A stretch of DNA of 64,000 nucleotides from Anaerofustis sp. (GTDB lineage Bacteria > Bacillota > Clostridia > Eubacteriales > Anaerofustaceae): positions 1 to 64,000 of the forward strand of contig NZ_JAHZIA010000008.1 in NCBI RefSeq assembly GCF_019420015.1, read 5' to 3'. Every line of letters starts with the position of its first letter. Position 1 is the stretch's first letter. Under the pieces are notes generated by a model, which made no database searches, was not told the origin of the DNA, and saw nothing but the letters and a program-made list of their open reading frames with translations. The position numbers and the translations under genes are program-made. Of this stretch, positions 36,391-45,736 are shown one piece after another.

Positions 36391-37491
36391 ATGGATAATT
36401 TTAAATTTTTTCAAAATAAAGAATGTGAATATTTTCCCTGTCACAAAATCAAAGAAGAAAAAAATTTCAACTGTCTTTTTTGTTATTGCCCGTTATATTT
36501 AACAAACGAATACTGCGGAGGGAATTTTACTTACACAAAGAACGGAATAAAAGACTGTTCAAATTGTATTCTTCCCCATAAAAAAGAAAACTACGACTAT
36601 ATCAATAAAAAATTATATGAGGCTTCACTTATGACAAAACAAAACGAATTAAAAAATATTAAAATGATTGTAACGGATCTTGACCATACTATATTAAAAG
36701 ATGAATTCTCAATTGGCGATGTATATATAGATACTTTTGGAAAATTAAAACAAAAAGGATACATTACTGTTTTTTCAACGGCAAGAGGATTTTATCAAGC
36801 TTATAATTTCGCATATAAAATAAAACCGGATTATATAATATGCGACAACGGTGCAAGCATCATAAAATACGATTACGAAAAAGAAGAAAAGAATATCATA
36901 AAACAAACATTAATCCCAGCAGAAGTAAAATTAGATATTTTAAATACTTTAAAAGATGATGATACATTACTTTATCTCATAGAATCAAAAAAAGATTTAT
37001 ACATAACGGATTGTAAATATGCTCCCGAATTTGTAAAAAAGAATACAGAGTTTTTCTCAAAAGTCAAAAATACGGTAAAAGACTTTAGTGTTCATAAAAT
37101 AAAATCTTTAAGCGAAATGCCATTTAATATTCCCCTTACAAGAATATGTACCTTTGATTACGTAAATAACCCGGATACGAAAAAAACACTTTCTTACCTT
37201 GGTGAAAAACACAAAGAAATCAATTATTCAAAATCTTTCAAAACAACATTTGAATTTGGATGTACCAACAAAGGAAATGCGTTAAAATATTTAATAGAAT
37301 ACACAGGATTAAAAAAAGAAAACATCATATCTTTCGGCGACAGTATAACGGATCTTTCAATGTTTGAAGAGTCCGGAGTTTCAGTTGCAGTGGAAAACGG
37401 AGTAAAAGAACTTAAAGATAAGGCAATGTATATATGTGAAAGTGTATTTAATGATGGGGTAAATAAATTTATAAAAGAGAAGTTTTTTTAA
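36391..37491 (+). CDS. cysteine-rich small domain fused to a Cof-type HAD phosphatase
   Basis: A 366-residue fusion. Residues 1-75 match the cysteine-rich small domain family (PF04071 type): CEYFPCHK, NCLFCYCPLY, YCGG, KDCSNCILPH, which probably bind metal. Residues about 88-366 are a HAD hydrolase of the Cof/YidA type with VTDLDHTILKD (motif I), STARG (motif II), and SFGDSITDLSMFEES (motif IV). The cysteine-rich domain usually stands alone in Clostridia. The next gene overlaps by one base, so the methyltransferase is probably co-expressed. Substrate unknown. The RBS before 36391 is weak. Confidence 0.75.
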   Translation: MDNFKFFQNKECEYFPCHKIKEEKNFNCLFCYCPLYLTNEYCGGNFTYTKNGIKDCSNCILPHKKENYDYINKKLYEASLMTKQNELKNIKMIVTDLDHTILKDEFSIGDVYIDTFGKLKQKGYITVFSTARGFYQAYNFAYKIKPDYIICDNGASIIKYDYEKEEKNIIKQTLIPAEVKLDILNTLKDDDTLLYLIESKKDLYITDCKYAPEFVKKNTEFFSKVKNTVKDFSVHKIKSLSEMPFNIPLTRICTFDYVNNPDTKKTLSYLGEKHKEINYSKSFKTTFEFGCTNKGNALKYLIEYTGLKKENIISFGDSITDLSMFEESGVSVAVENGVKELKDKAMYICESVFNDGVNKFIKEKFF

Positions 37492-38207
37492 TGAATAACA
37501 ACAGTTACAAAGAATTCAGCCGATATTATGATTTATATACTTCCTTCGTCGATTATGAGATTTGGAGAGACTATTTGTTATCTCTGTCAAACAAAGATTG
37601 TACGGGGAGAAATATATTGGATTTGGGATGCGGTAATGGGAATCTGTTATTATATTTTTCGGATATTACAAAAGCAAATCTATACGGAGTTGACTTAAGT
37701 GAAGAAATGCTGAGCCTTGCCGATCAAAATGCTTTTTATGAAAACAAGCAAATAAACTTAATAAAAGCAGACATGACAAATTTTATGACAGATATAAAAT
37801 TTGATTTGATATATTCCGCATGCGACAGTATCAATTATATTATGAATGAAGATGAGCTGAGAATCATGTTTAATAATATAATAAATATGATGAATGAGAA
37901 TTGTATATTTACTTTTGACATTATAAGTCCTAATTATAAATCAAAAGATGAAACATTAAAATATGAAAACATATCTTTCGAGATAAAAAGAAAAAAAACG
38001 ACAAATTTATTATATACAGACATAGAAATATTTGAAAATAACAGACAAATAACAAAAATATCACATAAACAAAAAATTTACACCACTGAAAACATAAAAA
38101 TTATTGCAAAAAATGCAGGATTTAAAAATATTGACTTTTATGACTTCCTTACAAAAAAACAACCAGATAAAAAAAGCGATAAAATCCAAGTTGTTCTCTC
38201 CACGTAA
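37491..38207 (+). CDS. class I SAM-dependent methyltransferase
   Basis: A 238-residue protein with the SAM-binding motif NILDLGCGNGNLLLYF near residue 44, GVDLSEEML next, and IKADMTNF and FDLIYSACDSINYI further on. It overlaps the HAD fusion stop by one base (TAATG), suggesting coupled translation. Substrate unknown; the layout is that of a small-molecule methyltransferase. Confidence 0.85.
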   Translation: MNNNSYKEFSRYYDLYTSFVDYEIWRDYLLSLSNKDCTGRNILDLGCGNGNLLLYFSDITKANLYGVDLSEEMLSLADQNAFYENKQINLIKADMTNFMTDIKFDLIYSACDSINYIMNEDELRIMFNNIINMMNENCIFTFDIISPNYKSKDETLKYENISFEIKRKKTTNLLYTDIEIFENNRQITKISHKQKIYTTENIKIIAKNAGFKNIDFYDFLTKKQPDKKSDKIQVVLST

Positions 38208-38361
38208 AAAATATAATAATACCCAATTATCATTTGAAAAACTTTATTAACAATACAGTAATTAAACTTTCAAGAAATATCACTTATAAAATAGACTTAT
38301 AATGGAATATTTACTAAAAAACTACAAATACTTTTAATAATGATAATTTAGAAAAGGAATA

Positions 38362-38610
38362 ATGAAAATGGAAATTTCAGAATTAATTTATAAAAGAATT
38401 ATTGAATTATTAGAAAAAGACAAGTTAAATATCAATAAATTTTGTAAACAAAATAATATTCCACCAACAACAATTTACAGTATAAAAGACGGAAAGTCAA
38501 CTTCTCCGTCAATAAAGAATATAATAAAAATATGCAACGGACTCAATATAAGCTTATATGATTTTTTTAACGATGATTCTTTTAAAGAAAAGAAGTACAA
38601 CAATAAGTAA
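38362..38610 (+). CDS. XRE-family transcription regulator
   Basis: An 82-residue single-domain helix-turn-helix protein: INKFCKQNNIPPTTIYSIKD and then IKNIIKICNGLNISLYDFF. It begins behind AAGGAA and is followed by a terminator, so it is monocistronic. Targets unknown; orphan regulators like this are widespread. Confidence 0.82.
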   Translation: MKMEISELIYKRIIELLEKDKLNINKFCKQNNIPPTTIYSIKDGKSTSPSIKNIIKICNGLNISLYDFFNDDSFKEKKYNNK

Positions 38611-38620
38611 AACCATTATA

Positions 38621-38644
38621 AAAAGACCCTAAAGGGTCTTTTTT
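38621..38644 (+). terminator. terminator after the XRE gene
   Basis: AAAAGACCCT paired with AGGGTCTTTT, tight loop, T-rich on the plus strand, 10 bp after the stop. Confidence 0.85.
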
Positions 38645-38656
38645 ATAAACTCATTT

Positions 38657-38685
38657 TTGTAAAAATATGTAATATGTGCTATACT
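38657..38685 (+). promoter_or_regulatory. promoter of the HEAT-like / glycosyltransferase-like operon
   Basis: TTGTAA, a 17-bp spacer and TATACT, 100 bp before the gene at 38785, within an AT-rich leader. Confidence 0.6.
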
Positions 38686-38784
38686 TTAGTCATTATTTAT
38701 AAATCTTGTAATCAATTTAATAATAAAATAATCATTTAAATAAACTTTTTGAAATTTAAATCAAAATAAATTGAAGGAGAAAAA

Positions 38785-39498
38785 ATGGAAAGATTTACTA
38801 TTATAGTAACATGCACTGCAAGTTGTATTTTCATATTAATACTATTGTATTTCTTTATAAATAAAAATTTTTATACACTGCATAAAAAATTTTATGAAGT
38901 AAAAATAAAAAAATTCAAAGAAACCCTTGATACAGTATTGTCTAATCTCAAAAACGGCAATTATCCCGATAGTGACACGATAGAATATTTGATACATAAT
39001 ATAAATAACAGTCAATATAAAGAAAATTATTATTATTCGGTTATAAAACTTACAATGAAAAATAATATTAATGAAACTACTGTAAAATTCATAAATGACA
39101 TAAACAGAAAAACCGACGATAATTTAAAATTAGCATATACAAATTTATATTCTAAAAAACTTGAAAATTTAATCATAAAATTAAATACATACAATAGAGA
39201 AGATGAACAAATCAATATTTTTCTTCAAAAATGCTTAAATAACAAATCGAAAATAATACGAAATGAAGCTCTCGAAACAATATGTATCAGAGGAGATATC
39301 GAAACTTTTGCAAAAGCCATCATTACGGCAGGGGAAAAGTCTTCTGATTTTTCCGAAAAAGAAATTTTTAATTTTTTCAACGATTTTAAAAATAAAAAAA
39401 TATTATTGCTGATATTAGAAAAGCTAAAAAATGAAACCGACAACGTAAAACTCAAATTAATTTTAAAAAATTACTTAACCAAACAGGAGAACTTATGA
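38785..39498 (+). CDS. membrane-anchored helical-repeat protein, unknown function
   Basis: A 237-residue protein with one N-terminal membrane helix (IIVTCTASCIFILILLYFF) and then an all-helical body that looks like degenerate HEAT repeats (LNNKSKIIRNEALETICIRGD is repeat-like). In Firmicutes such proteins often sit next to a family-2 glycosyltransferase, as here: the next gene overlaps by four bases (ATGA). I infer a partner of that protein at the membrane. No enzymatic motif is visible. Confidence 0.6.
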   Translation: MERFTIIVTCTASCIFILILLYFFINKNFYTLHKKFYEVKIKKFKETLDTVLSNLKNGNYPDSDTIEYLIHNINNSQYKENYYYSVIKLTMKNNINETTVKFINDINRKTDDNLKLAYTNLYSKKLENLIIKLNTYNREDEQINIFLQKCLNNKSKIIRNEALETICIRGDIETFAKAIITAGEKSSDFSEKEIFNFFNDFKNKKILLLILEKLKNETDNVKLKLILKNYLTKQENL

Positions 39499-41528
39499 AT
39501 ACATCATACATAATCTTTATCATTATAATCGTTTACACACTGATGTACGGAATTATTTCTTTCATATCCGGAATAATCCCTTCTTTTTTGGTATTTAATA
39601 AAATAATTAAGAATAAAAAACACTATGAAGACATTTCTTCATATAACAATTCAAAGAATATAACAATAATATTAAATATAGAAAACAAAATAAACGAATT
39701 TATAATAAAAGTACAAGAATTAAAAAAGTTAAACTATGATAACTTTGACATATACATAGTAAACGGCTCTGATAACCCAAAAGCTTCAAAAAAACTTATA
39801 AACAAGCTAAATTTAACAAAAGAAAATAAAACTTTTACATACAAATTGAACAAAGAAGAAATCCTGTCGGAATACAAAAACAAAAATATACACCTTATAA
39901 ATAAAGAAAACGGAAGCAAGTGGAATAATATAAATGCGGTTTTGGATAATATATATACCGATTTATTCATTGTGATGGAAGAAGAAATATTTTTCGAGGA
40001 AAATTCACTTTGTGAGTTAACAAAGGCATTTAATACAGATGATGAAACTCTATTTTCAATGGGTATAATAAAAACAAAAAAATACATCAATGAAAAACAC
40101 CTGAAATATACAGGTATAAAAACCCATGATTTTCTATCTTCAATGGATATTATAAAGAACATAAAAAACAAATTGTTCTTAAAAACATATAACTATGAAT
40201 TCTGCAATGGAATAGAAATAGGAAAAAATTTTACATTATATAACACAAAAAAAGTCGTTGAGGTCGGAGGGTTTAATGATAATGCAATAAACCCTAACAA
40301 TGATCTAAAAAACAGACTGGTTAATACTTTCACAGATAAATACGAATTGGACTACAACGCCCTTGCTTTTGAAGAAGCAAAAAATACAGCTTTATATTTA
40401 AACAATAATAAATATGAAACATATATAAACTACACTAAAAACAAAAGTATAAATTCATTTGAAAATATTGTAAAATCATATGAATACCTTACCTCAACAG
40501 TTAACCCGATACTTGAAATTCCTATTTTTATAGTATCACTGATATTAATGATAATAAAAGCCATTACACCCCAATTATTTTTATGCTACTTATTAATTTA
40601 CATAAGTTTTGATACATTAAAAAATATACTGCTAATAATAACGGATAAATTATCCCTAAAAGAGAATACAAATATTATTGAAACTCTTGAGGTTATAGGT
40701 TTTTGCATATTATATAATTTCGGGCTAAGACAAGTTTATAATTTAAATAATTTATTTATAAGAATACATTTAAAACAAAAAGAAAAATCTTACTATACAA
40801 AAAATGAAATCTACGGTTATAAAAGTAATTTCGAAATAATCGAAAATGAGATTACATATAATAACTATACAGAAGAAGAACCGATAAATAATACAAAAGA
40901 ATATAATCAAGAAGAAGAAAATAAAATAATATCAGAAGTAAAGGAAACAAATGAAAATAAAGATTATATCAACAAAGATGAAGATTTAAATGAGATTATA
41001 AAAGAGCTTGATAAGATAAATATAATGGATGATTTTTTATCACATCAAGACAATGTGGATGATATAATCGAAAATGAGGAAGTACAAAATATTAAAGATA
41101 TAGATTTTGACGAAAGTGAAATAAAGGATTATACAAACACAAGCGAAGACATAACATTGGAAAATGATTCAACAGACAATAATCATTATAAAGATTCCAA
41201 TTTTGAGGAAGAATACTCAGAAGAAGAAAGCGAACTTCAAAAAATCATAAAAAAAGTCGAACAAACCTCAAATAAAATAGACGAACTTGAAAGGGCTTTA
41301 AACAAAGAACTAAATGATATAAACAAAAGAAGTAAATATAAAGACATAAACGAAGAGTTAAATTCTCTAAAAAAAGAAATTACGGAACAGGAAAAAAATA
41401 TTGATCAAGTATCAAAAAACAACGAAAGCAAAAATTCCAATGCATTGGATGAAATCGCATCATCTCTGGACATAGACGAGTTGGACGAAGATAAAATAGA
41501 CGAAGAGTTCAGTAATATAACAATATAA
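39495..41528 (+). CDS. degenerate family-2 glycosyltransferase-like membrane protein with acidic tail
   Basis: A 677-residue protein. The first segment is a membrane helix (1-30). A GT2-like domain follows (about 50-300): ITIILNIENKINEF, KNIHLINKENGSKWNNINAV and LFIVMEEEIFFEENSL. The position of the DxD metal motif reads EEE and the C-terminal QxxRW-type motif is not seen, so activity is doubtful. About 330-440 holds three or four membrane helices (IPIFIVSLILMIIKAI and others). From 470 the protein is a long Glu/Asp/Asn/Lys-rich tail with a coiled-coil stretch near 590-640. It overlaps the HEAT-like gene and ends at a bidirectional terminator. Confidence 0.65.
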   Translation: MNTSYIIFIIIIVYTLMYGIISFISGIIPSFLVFNKIIKNKKHYEDISSYNNSKNITIILNIENKINEFIIKVQELKKLNYDNFDIYIVNGSDNPKASKKLINKLNLTKENKTFTYKLNKEEILSEYKNKNIHLINKENGSKWNNINAVLDNIYTDLFIVMEEEIFFEENSLCELTKAFNTDDETLFSMGIIKTKKYINEKHLKYTGIKTHDFLSSMDIIKNIKNKLFLKTYNYEFCNGIEIGKNFTLYNTKKVVEVGGFNDNAINPNNDLKNRLVNTFTDKYELDYNALAFEEAKNTALYLNNNKYETYINYTKNKSINSFENIVKSYEYLTSTVNPILEIPIFIVSLILMIIKAITPQLFLCYLLIYISFDTLKNILLIITDKLSLKENTNIIETLEVIGFCILYNFGLRQVYNLNNLFIRIHLKQKEKSYYTKNEIYGYKSNFEIIENEITYNNYTEEEPINNTKEYNQEEENKIISEVKETNENKDYINKDEDLNEIIKELDKINIMDDFLSHQDNVDDIIENEEVQNIKDIDFDESEIKDYTNTSEDITLENDSTDNNHYKDSNFEEEYSEEESELQKIIKKVEQTSNKIDELERALNKELNDINKRSKYKDINEELNSLKKEITEQEKNIDQVSKNNESKNSNALDEIASSLDIDELDEDKIDEEFSNITI

Positions 41529-41556
41529 AAGCACTTCTATTATTAGAAGTGCTTTT
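41527..41556. terminator. bidirectional terminator, glycosyltransferase-like / E2-like genes
   Basis: A 12-bp perfect stem (AAAAGCACTTCT/AGAAGTGCTTTT) with a six-base loop. Confidence 0.9.
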
Positions 41557-41558
41557 TA

Positions 41559-42890
41559 TTATACTAACATAAGGCTTGGATTATTAATAACTGATTTTAT
41601 TGTAGATAAAACTTTTGCACATTCAACGGAACTTATTAATTCCTCACTTGCACTTAAATAAACCTTAGCTTTATCTTCTTTAATGATAACTACTATATCA
41701 ACTTTCTGTTCACAGGCTTTTGGATAATAATAATCTATATTCAAAGGACTTAAATCCGTTATTCTATAATCTATGTCTTCTCCTTCGGAAATATCTTCAG
41801 ACTTTTTATCCATTTGACTTACAGTAAGTTCATTAATACCGCTGAGTTTTTTCCCGATAAAATTATCGTCTTTGTATCTGTAAATAAGAACATTTCCATC
41901 AAAAGATTCTATTCTATTTTTCTCAATGGCAAATACAATTGATTTTACAACTGTATTAAATATTTTTCTTTCACTTAAATCACTGTATGAAACAAGCATC
42001 TCCTTTACCAAATTAAGATTAGCTTTAATACCCATTGTAACGGCATTGTGAGTATGTGTTTCTATTACAACTTGATTTTGTGCATTTTCTTCTTCAGTTA
42101 TATTTTCCTTATTGATAACAACACTGCTTCTGGTATCATCATTTAATGTTATAACCACTCTTTTACCGAAGCTTTCATTAATTTCTCTTTCAGTATCAGG
42201 GTAATCATCACTGTTTTCTTCAATCGGAACTATTACTTGATGTATAACATTATTTTCAACGGGAACAACCGGTACTTCGTCTCCGTTTTCATTATATTCT
42301 TTCGATACAATCTCTTCTGCAATTGGTATATAGAGATTATTCTCTTCATTATTATCACTAACATCGGAAATACTCTCATCTTTATCATTATTATTACTGT
42401 TTTCACTGACACTTTCTTCAGCATCATCCCGAACTTCACTCGTAATCGTACTCGAAGTCTGGTCATAATTTACAATAATATCTTTTGGAGCTTCCTCATC
42501 GTCATATATATCATTTTGATGTTTAATCATAAATTGAATTATATCAGAATCAGCACTGTCTATATTATCCATACCTTCACTTAAATTATCATTTGCATAT
42601 ATCGTTGTATTGCTATGTTCATTCTCGTTATTTGATGCTTCATTAATCATATTAATTCTCTGCTCCAACATCTTAAAATCTTCGTCTTCGAAATTTGACT
42701 TTATAAATATATCCTCTTGTCTTTCATTGTCAGATTTCTTTTTATTGTTAAGATAAGCTTCCAAATCTCTTGCCTCTATTCTTCCGTTTGCCCCGCTTCC
42801 TTCAATCTGCGACAAATCAATTCCCAATGCCTTGGCAAGTTTCCTGGTGGCAGGACTTGCTTTTTGTTTTGTGTTTCCTAAGTTTGTCAT
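41559..42890 (-). CDS. E2-like scaffold protein: PSBD plus degenerate acyltransferase domain, no lipoyl domain
   Basis: A 443-residue protein. Residues about 8-48 are a clear peripheral-subunit-binding domain (ASPATRKLAKALGIDL, GSGANGRIEARDLEAYL), the E1/E3 docking module of 2-oxoacid dehydrogenase E2. An acidic, low-complexity linker follows (about 50-290). The C-terminal 145 residues keep the outline of the E2 acyltransferase (KANLNLVKEMLVSYSDLSER, then DYRITDLSPLNI), but the DHRVxDG active-site segment reads SEELISS (about 415-421). No lipoyl-lysine domain (DKA motif) exists. It is therefore unlikely to be an acyltransferase and may only hold E1. Last gene of the operon, 21 bp after E1beta. 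Confidence 0.75.
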   Translation of the reverse strand: MTNLGNTKQKASPATRKLAKALGIDLSQIEGSGANGRIEARDLEAYLNNKKKSDNERQEDIFIKSNFEDEDFKMLEQRINMINEASNNENEHSNTTIYANDNLSEGMDNIDSADSDIIQFMIKHQNDIYDDEEAPKDIIVNYDQTSSTITSEVRDDAEESVSENSNNNDKDESISDVSDNNEENNLYIPIAEEIVSKEYNENGDEVPVVPVENNVIHQVIVPIEENSDDYPDTEREINESFGKRVVITLNDDTRSSVVINKENITEEENAQNQVVIETHTHNAVTMGIKANLNLVKEMLVSYSDLSERKIFNTVVKSIVFAIEKNRIESFDGNVLIYRYKDDNFIGKKLSGINELTVSQMDKKSEDISEGEDIDYRITDLSPLNIDYYYPKACEQKVDIVVIIKEDKAKVYLSASEELISSVECAKVLSTIKSVINNPSLMLV

Positions 42891-42911
42891 TATCTTAATT
42901 CCTCCTCCCGA

Positions 42912-43892
42912 CTAGTATTCAACCAGCTGCATTATCTTTTCCAACAATTTACCCGAGCTAGGCAAAACTTCTTTTGCTTTCATTGGACTGAATGGGGTAA
43001 TATTATCATCATTACACATTCTGATAATAGGCGCCTCCAAGTAATCAAAAGCTTCACTTTCTGCAAGAATTCCGGCTATTTCACTGCCTACAGAACAAGT
43101 CTTGTATCCTTCATACAAAATAATTGCCCTTCCGGTCTTTTTAACCGACTTAATCACGGTATCTTTATCGATAGGTTTTATCGTTCTAAGGTCTATTACT
43201 TCTACTTTTACATCACTCATATAAGCAACATCACTTGCTTTTAGAGCCTCCTTAACCATACTTCCGTAAGTAATAACAGTTATATCATTACCCTCACGCA
43301 CTATACTTGCTTTTCCTATCGGAATTCTTTCTTCCGCCGTCTCGCTTATTTCCCCTTTTGTATTATATAAATTTTTATTCTCAAAGAATAAAACAGGTTC
43401 ATGTTCAAAAAATGCACTCCTCATCAAACCCATAGCATCTTTCGGAGTTGAAGGATAGACAATCTTTATTCCGGGGAAATGAGCCAAAACAGATTCAATA
43501 GATTCATTATCCTGCACGCTTGAATAAGGAGTATATCCGATGGGACAACGTATCAACAAACTTCCCGGAGTTTTTGTTCCCAATAAATTCAGCTTTGAAG
43601 CATAATTTATTATAGGATCAAGAGCCCTTATTAAAAACTTTGTTCCGGGTACTTCAGTAATGACATTAAATCCGTTAAGACTGAGTCCGACACTTGAGCC
43701 TATATAAGCATTCTCACTTACAGGAACTTCTATAATCCTCTCTTCCGGTATTTGTACATCAAAACCTTTACTTATTTTATATTCTCCTCCGAAAACGCCA
43801 ATATCCTGCGAAACAAAAACACTGTTTCGATTTTTTCTGAGTTCATATAAAAGAGTATTTTTAATGGCCTGTTTAAATGTTATTTCCATCAT
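42912..43892 (-). CDS. 2-oxoacid dehydrogenase E1 beta-like subunit
   Basis: A 326-residue transketolase-like subunit (pyrimidine domain plus C-terminal domain), with VFVSQDIGVFGGEYKISKGF, GLMRSAFFEHEPVLFFENK and VEVIDLRTIKPID as in PDH, AcoB and BCKDH. The Glu that activates TPP is kept (VPVSE, Glu60). The conserved QHSQ histidine, needed for reductive acylation of lipoamide in studied E1 enzymes, reads QDNE (Asp128). The first ATG at 43892 follows GGGGAGG and overlaps the E1alpha stop by four bases. Confidence 0.82.
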   Translation of the reverse strand: MMEITFKQAIKNTLLYELRKNRNSVFVSQDIGVFGGEYKISKGFDVQIPEERIIEVPVSENAYIGSSVGLSLNGFNVITEVPGTKFLIRALDPIINYASKLNLLGTKTPGSLLIRCPIGYTPYSSVQDNESIESVLAHFPGIKIVYPSTPKDAMGLMRSAFFEHEPVLFFENKNLYNTKGEISETAEERIPIGKASIVREGNDITVITYGSMVKEALKASDVAYMSDVKVEVIDLRTIKPIDKDTVIKSVKKTGRAIILYEGYKTCSVGSEIAGILAESEAFDYLEAPIIRMCNDDNITPFSPMKAKEVLPSSGKLLEKIMQLVEY

Positions 43893-45727
43893 CTATCTGC
43901 CTCCCCAAAGAAATCATAGTCATTGCCGGATCCTTTGTCTTGATTATCGATTTTCAACATACTGTGTAAATCCGATATATCATTTCCGTTATTATTGTCA
44001 CTCACATCTATAACCTGAGATGGATTTCTGTCTATAACGGTAAACGGTTTATTCACACTGTCATTCACTTTTCTCATATATTCGTTTATAATTTCATCAT
44101 CTACGTCCAAATTAGAAAGCACATCTTCTCTTTCATTAACATATAAACCATCATTTTTATTTTCAGCTTGATCTATATTTTGAGTTTTTAACCTGTTAAA
44201 GTCCGCATGTCTTTCATTTGATGAACTTACATATGTAATTTCTTTATCATCTTTGTTTTCATCATCCGAAATAAAATTGATGTAATCAAAAGACCCCTCT
44301 GTATCCGGCTTATACTTTTTCTCTTCTTCGTCTATTTCTTTAAATATATTGTCCAGTACCGTTTGAGCATTAGAAATATATTTTTTTTCTTCTTCAGTTA
44401 CTATATCTTCGTCTTCAGCTTCTCTTGATTTTCTCTTCAAACTGTCACTGAAGTCAACATCTGCAAAACCATCTGTATTCGAAATTAATTTATGTGTGTG
44501 ACCGTTCTTTAAAATATCTTCAACTTTTATTTCTTCTTTTTCGATATCATCTCTTTCGGGGAAAATATTTTTCAGTTTTCTTATTTCGTCAAAGACTTTA
44601 TCGTTTGCCCTTATATCCTCTTCAGTGTCTTTTAAATCTTCACTTGTAGTAAGAGGTATTTTTAATTTAGGTTCTTCTATCAATACCGAAGTATCAGCAT
44701 GTTTTAAGAATTCTTTTTGTTCAAGCAACGATTTAAGCTCTTCTTCTATTTGTGTTTTTTTAGAAATTTTCTCTTCTTCTTTTTCTTCCTGTATTTCTTT
44801 TGGAACTTGTTTCTCGTTCAGTATTTTATTTATTATACTGTCCATTTCATTTGAAATCGTATCCTTCATCATTTGAAGATCATCATCTATACCTACCATA
44901 TTTTGAAGCATATAGTTACTCAAAATTTTTATAGGACATTTTTCAAACCACGACTTTAATTCCTTTGAACTTCTATAAAGTGCCTTATCCTCTAAATGAT
45001 GCCCGCTGAAACGATAAGTTTTCGCCTCCAAAATAATAGGACCTTTTCCTCCTCTAACATAGCTTGCGGCAGTAAGCATAGCCTCGTACACATCAAGAAC
45101 ATTATTGCCGTCAACAATAATACCGGGAATTGAAAAACTTCCTGCACGCGATGCAATATCTTTAACCGTAGAAGTCTTGGCAAAACTTTGACCTTTTGCA
45201 TACCCGTTATTCTCAACCAAATATATAATCGGAAGTTTAAACATCGATGCCATATTTACACTTTCCGAAAATACACCTTCATTTACTGCACCGTCGCCTA
45301 TAAACGAAACTACTATATTGTTTGTATGATGTATCTTTTCTCCCATCGCAACACCTGTGGCTACAGAAACATTTCCTGCAGGAAGCGCAGAAGCACCGTA
45401 TATGTCAGACTTTATATCTGCCATATAGCCGGGTCCGGCAATACCATTTGTATAGCCTCCGTCAAGCCCCATTATTTCTCTGAACATTTTCTCAACATCC
45501 ATTTCAAGACAAATAGATGCAGCAAAGTTCCTGTGAGAAGTAAATACTTTATCTTTACCGTTTATCGCTGCCATTGCACCAGCGCTTACAGCTTCTTGAC
45601 CTATTGACAAATAAAGTTCAGTATGTATTTTACCATCTTCGTATAGTGATGCGAGCTTTTCCTCAAAAACCCGTACCTTAAGCATTTTATAGAATAATTC
45701 TACAATCTTTTGGTTATTTATGTTCAT
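43889..45727 (-). CDS. 2-oxoacid dehydrogenase E1 alpha-like subunit with long acidic extension
   Basis: A 612-residue protein. Residues 1-310 are E1alpha with the TPP/Mg motif GDGAVNEG (144-151) to ENN (172-174), GPGYMADI near 98-105, and YRFSGHHLED near 239-247. The HRGHGH-type segment of acetoin/pyruvate E1alpha reads HRNFAA (65-70), so its histidine is missing. Residues about 311-612 are an Asp/Glu/Lys/Asn-rich extension not seen in normal E1alpha (about 320-370 residues). It starts nine bases after ispD behind GGGGGT. It pairs with the next gene as a heterotetramer by family precedent. Confidence 0.82.
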   Translation of the reverse strand: MNINNQKIVELFYKMLKVRVFEEKLASLYEDGKIHTELYLSIGQEAVSAGAMAAINGKDKVFTSHRNFAASICLEMDVEKMFREIMGLDGGYTNGIAGPGYMADIKSDIYGASALPAGNVSVATGVAMGEKIHHTNNIVVSFIGDGAVNEGVFSESVNMASMFKLPIIYLVENNGYAKGQSFAKTSTVKDIASRAGSFSIPGIIVDGNNVLDVYEAMLTAASYVRGGKGPIILEAKTYRFSGHHLEDKALYRSSKELKSWFEKCPIKILSNYMLQNMVGIDDDLQMMKDTISNEMDSIINKILNEKQVPKEIQEEKEEEKISKKTQIEEELKSLLEQKEFLKHADTSVLIEEPKLKIPLTTSEDLKDTEEDIRANDKVFDEIRKLKNIFPERDDIEKEEIKVEDILKNGHTHKLISNTDGFADVDFSDSLKRKSREAEDEDIVTEEEKKYISNAQTVLDNIFKEIDEEEKKYKPDTEGSFDYINFISDDENKDDKEITYVSSSNERHADFNRLKTQNIDQAENKNDGLYVNEREDVLSNLDVDDEIINEYMRKVNDSVNKPFTVIDRNPSQVIDVSDNNNGNDISDLHSMLKIDNQDKGSGNDYDFFGEADR

Positions 45728-45736
45728 TATTACCCC

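Noticed and set aside
41559..45727. Simple call of acetoin or pyruvate dehydrogenase E1-E2
   Set aside because: The lipoyl domain, the E2 catalytic His/Asp and the lipoyl-handling histidines of E1 are missing, so the standard name would mislead.
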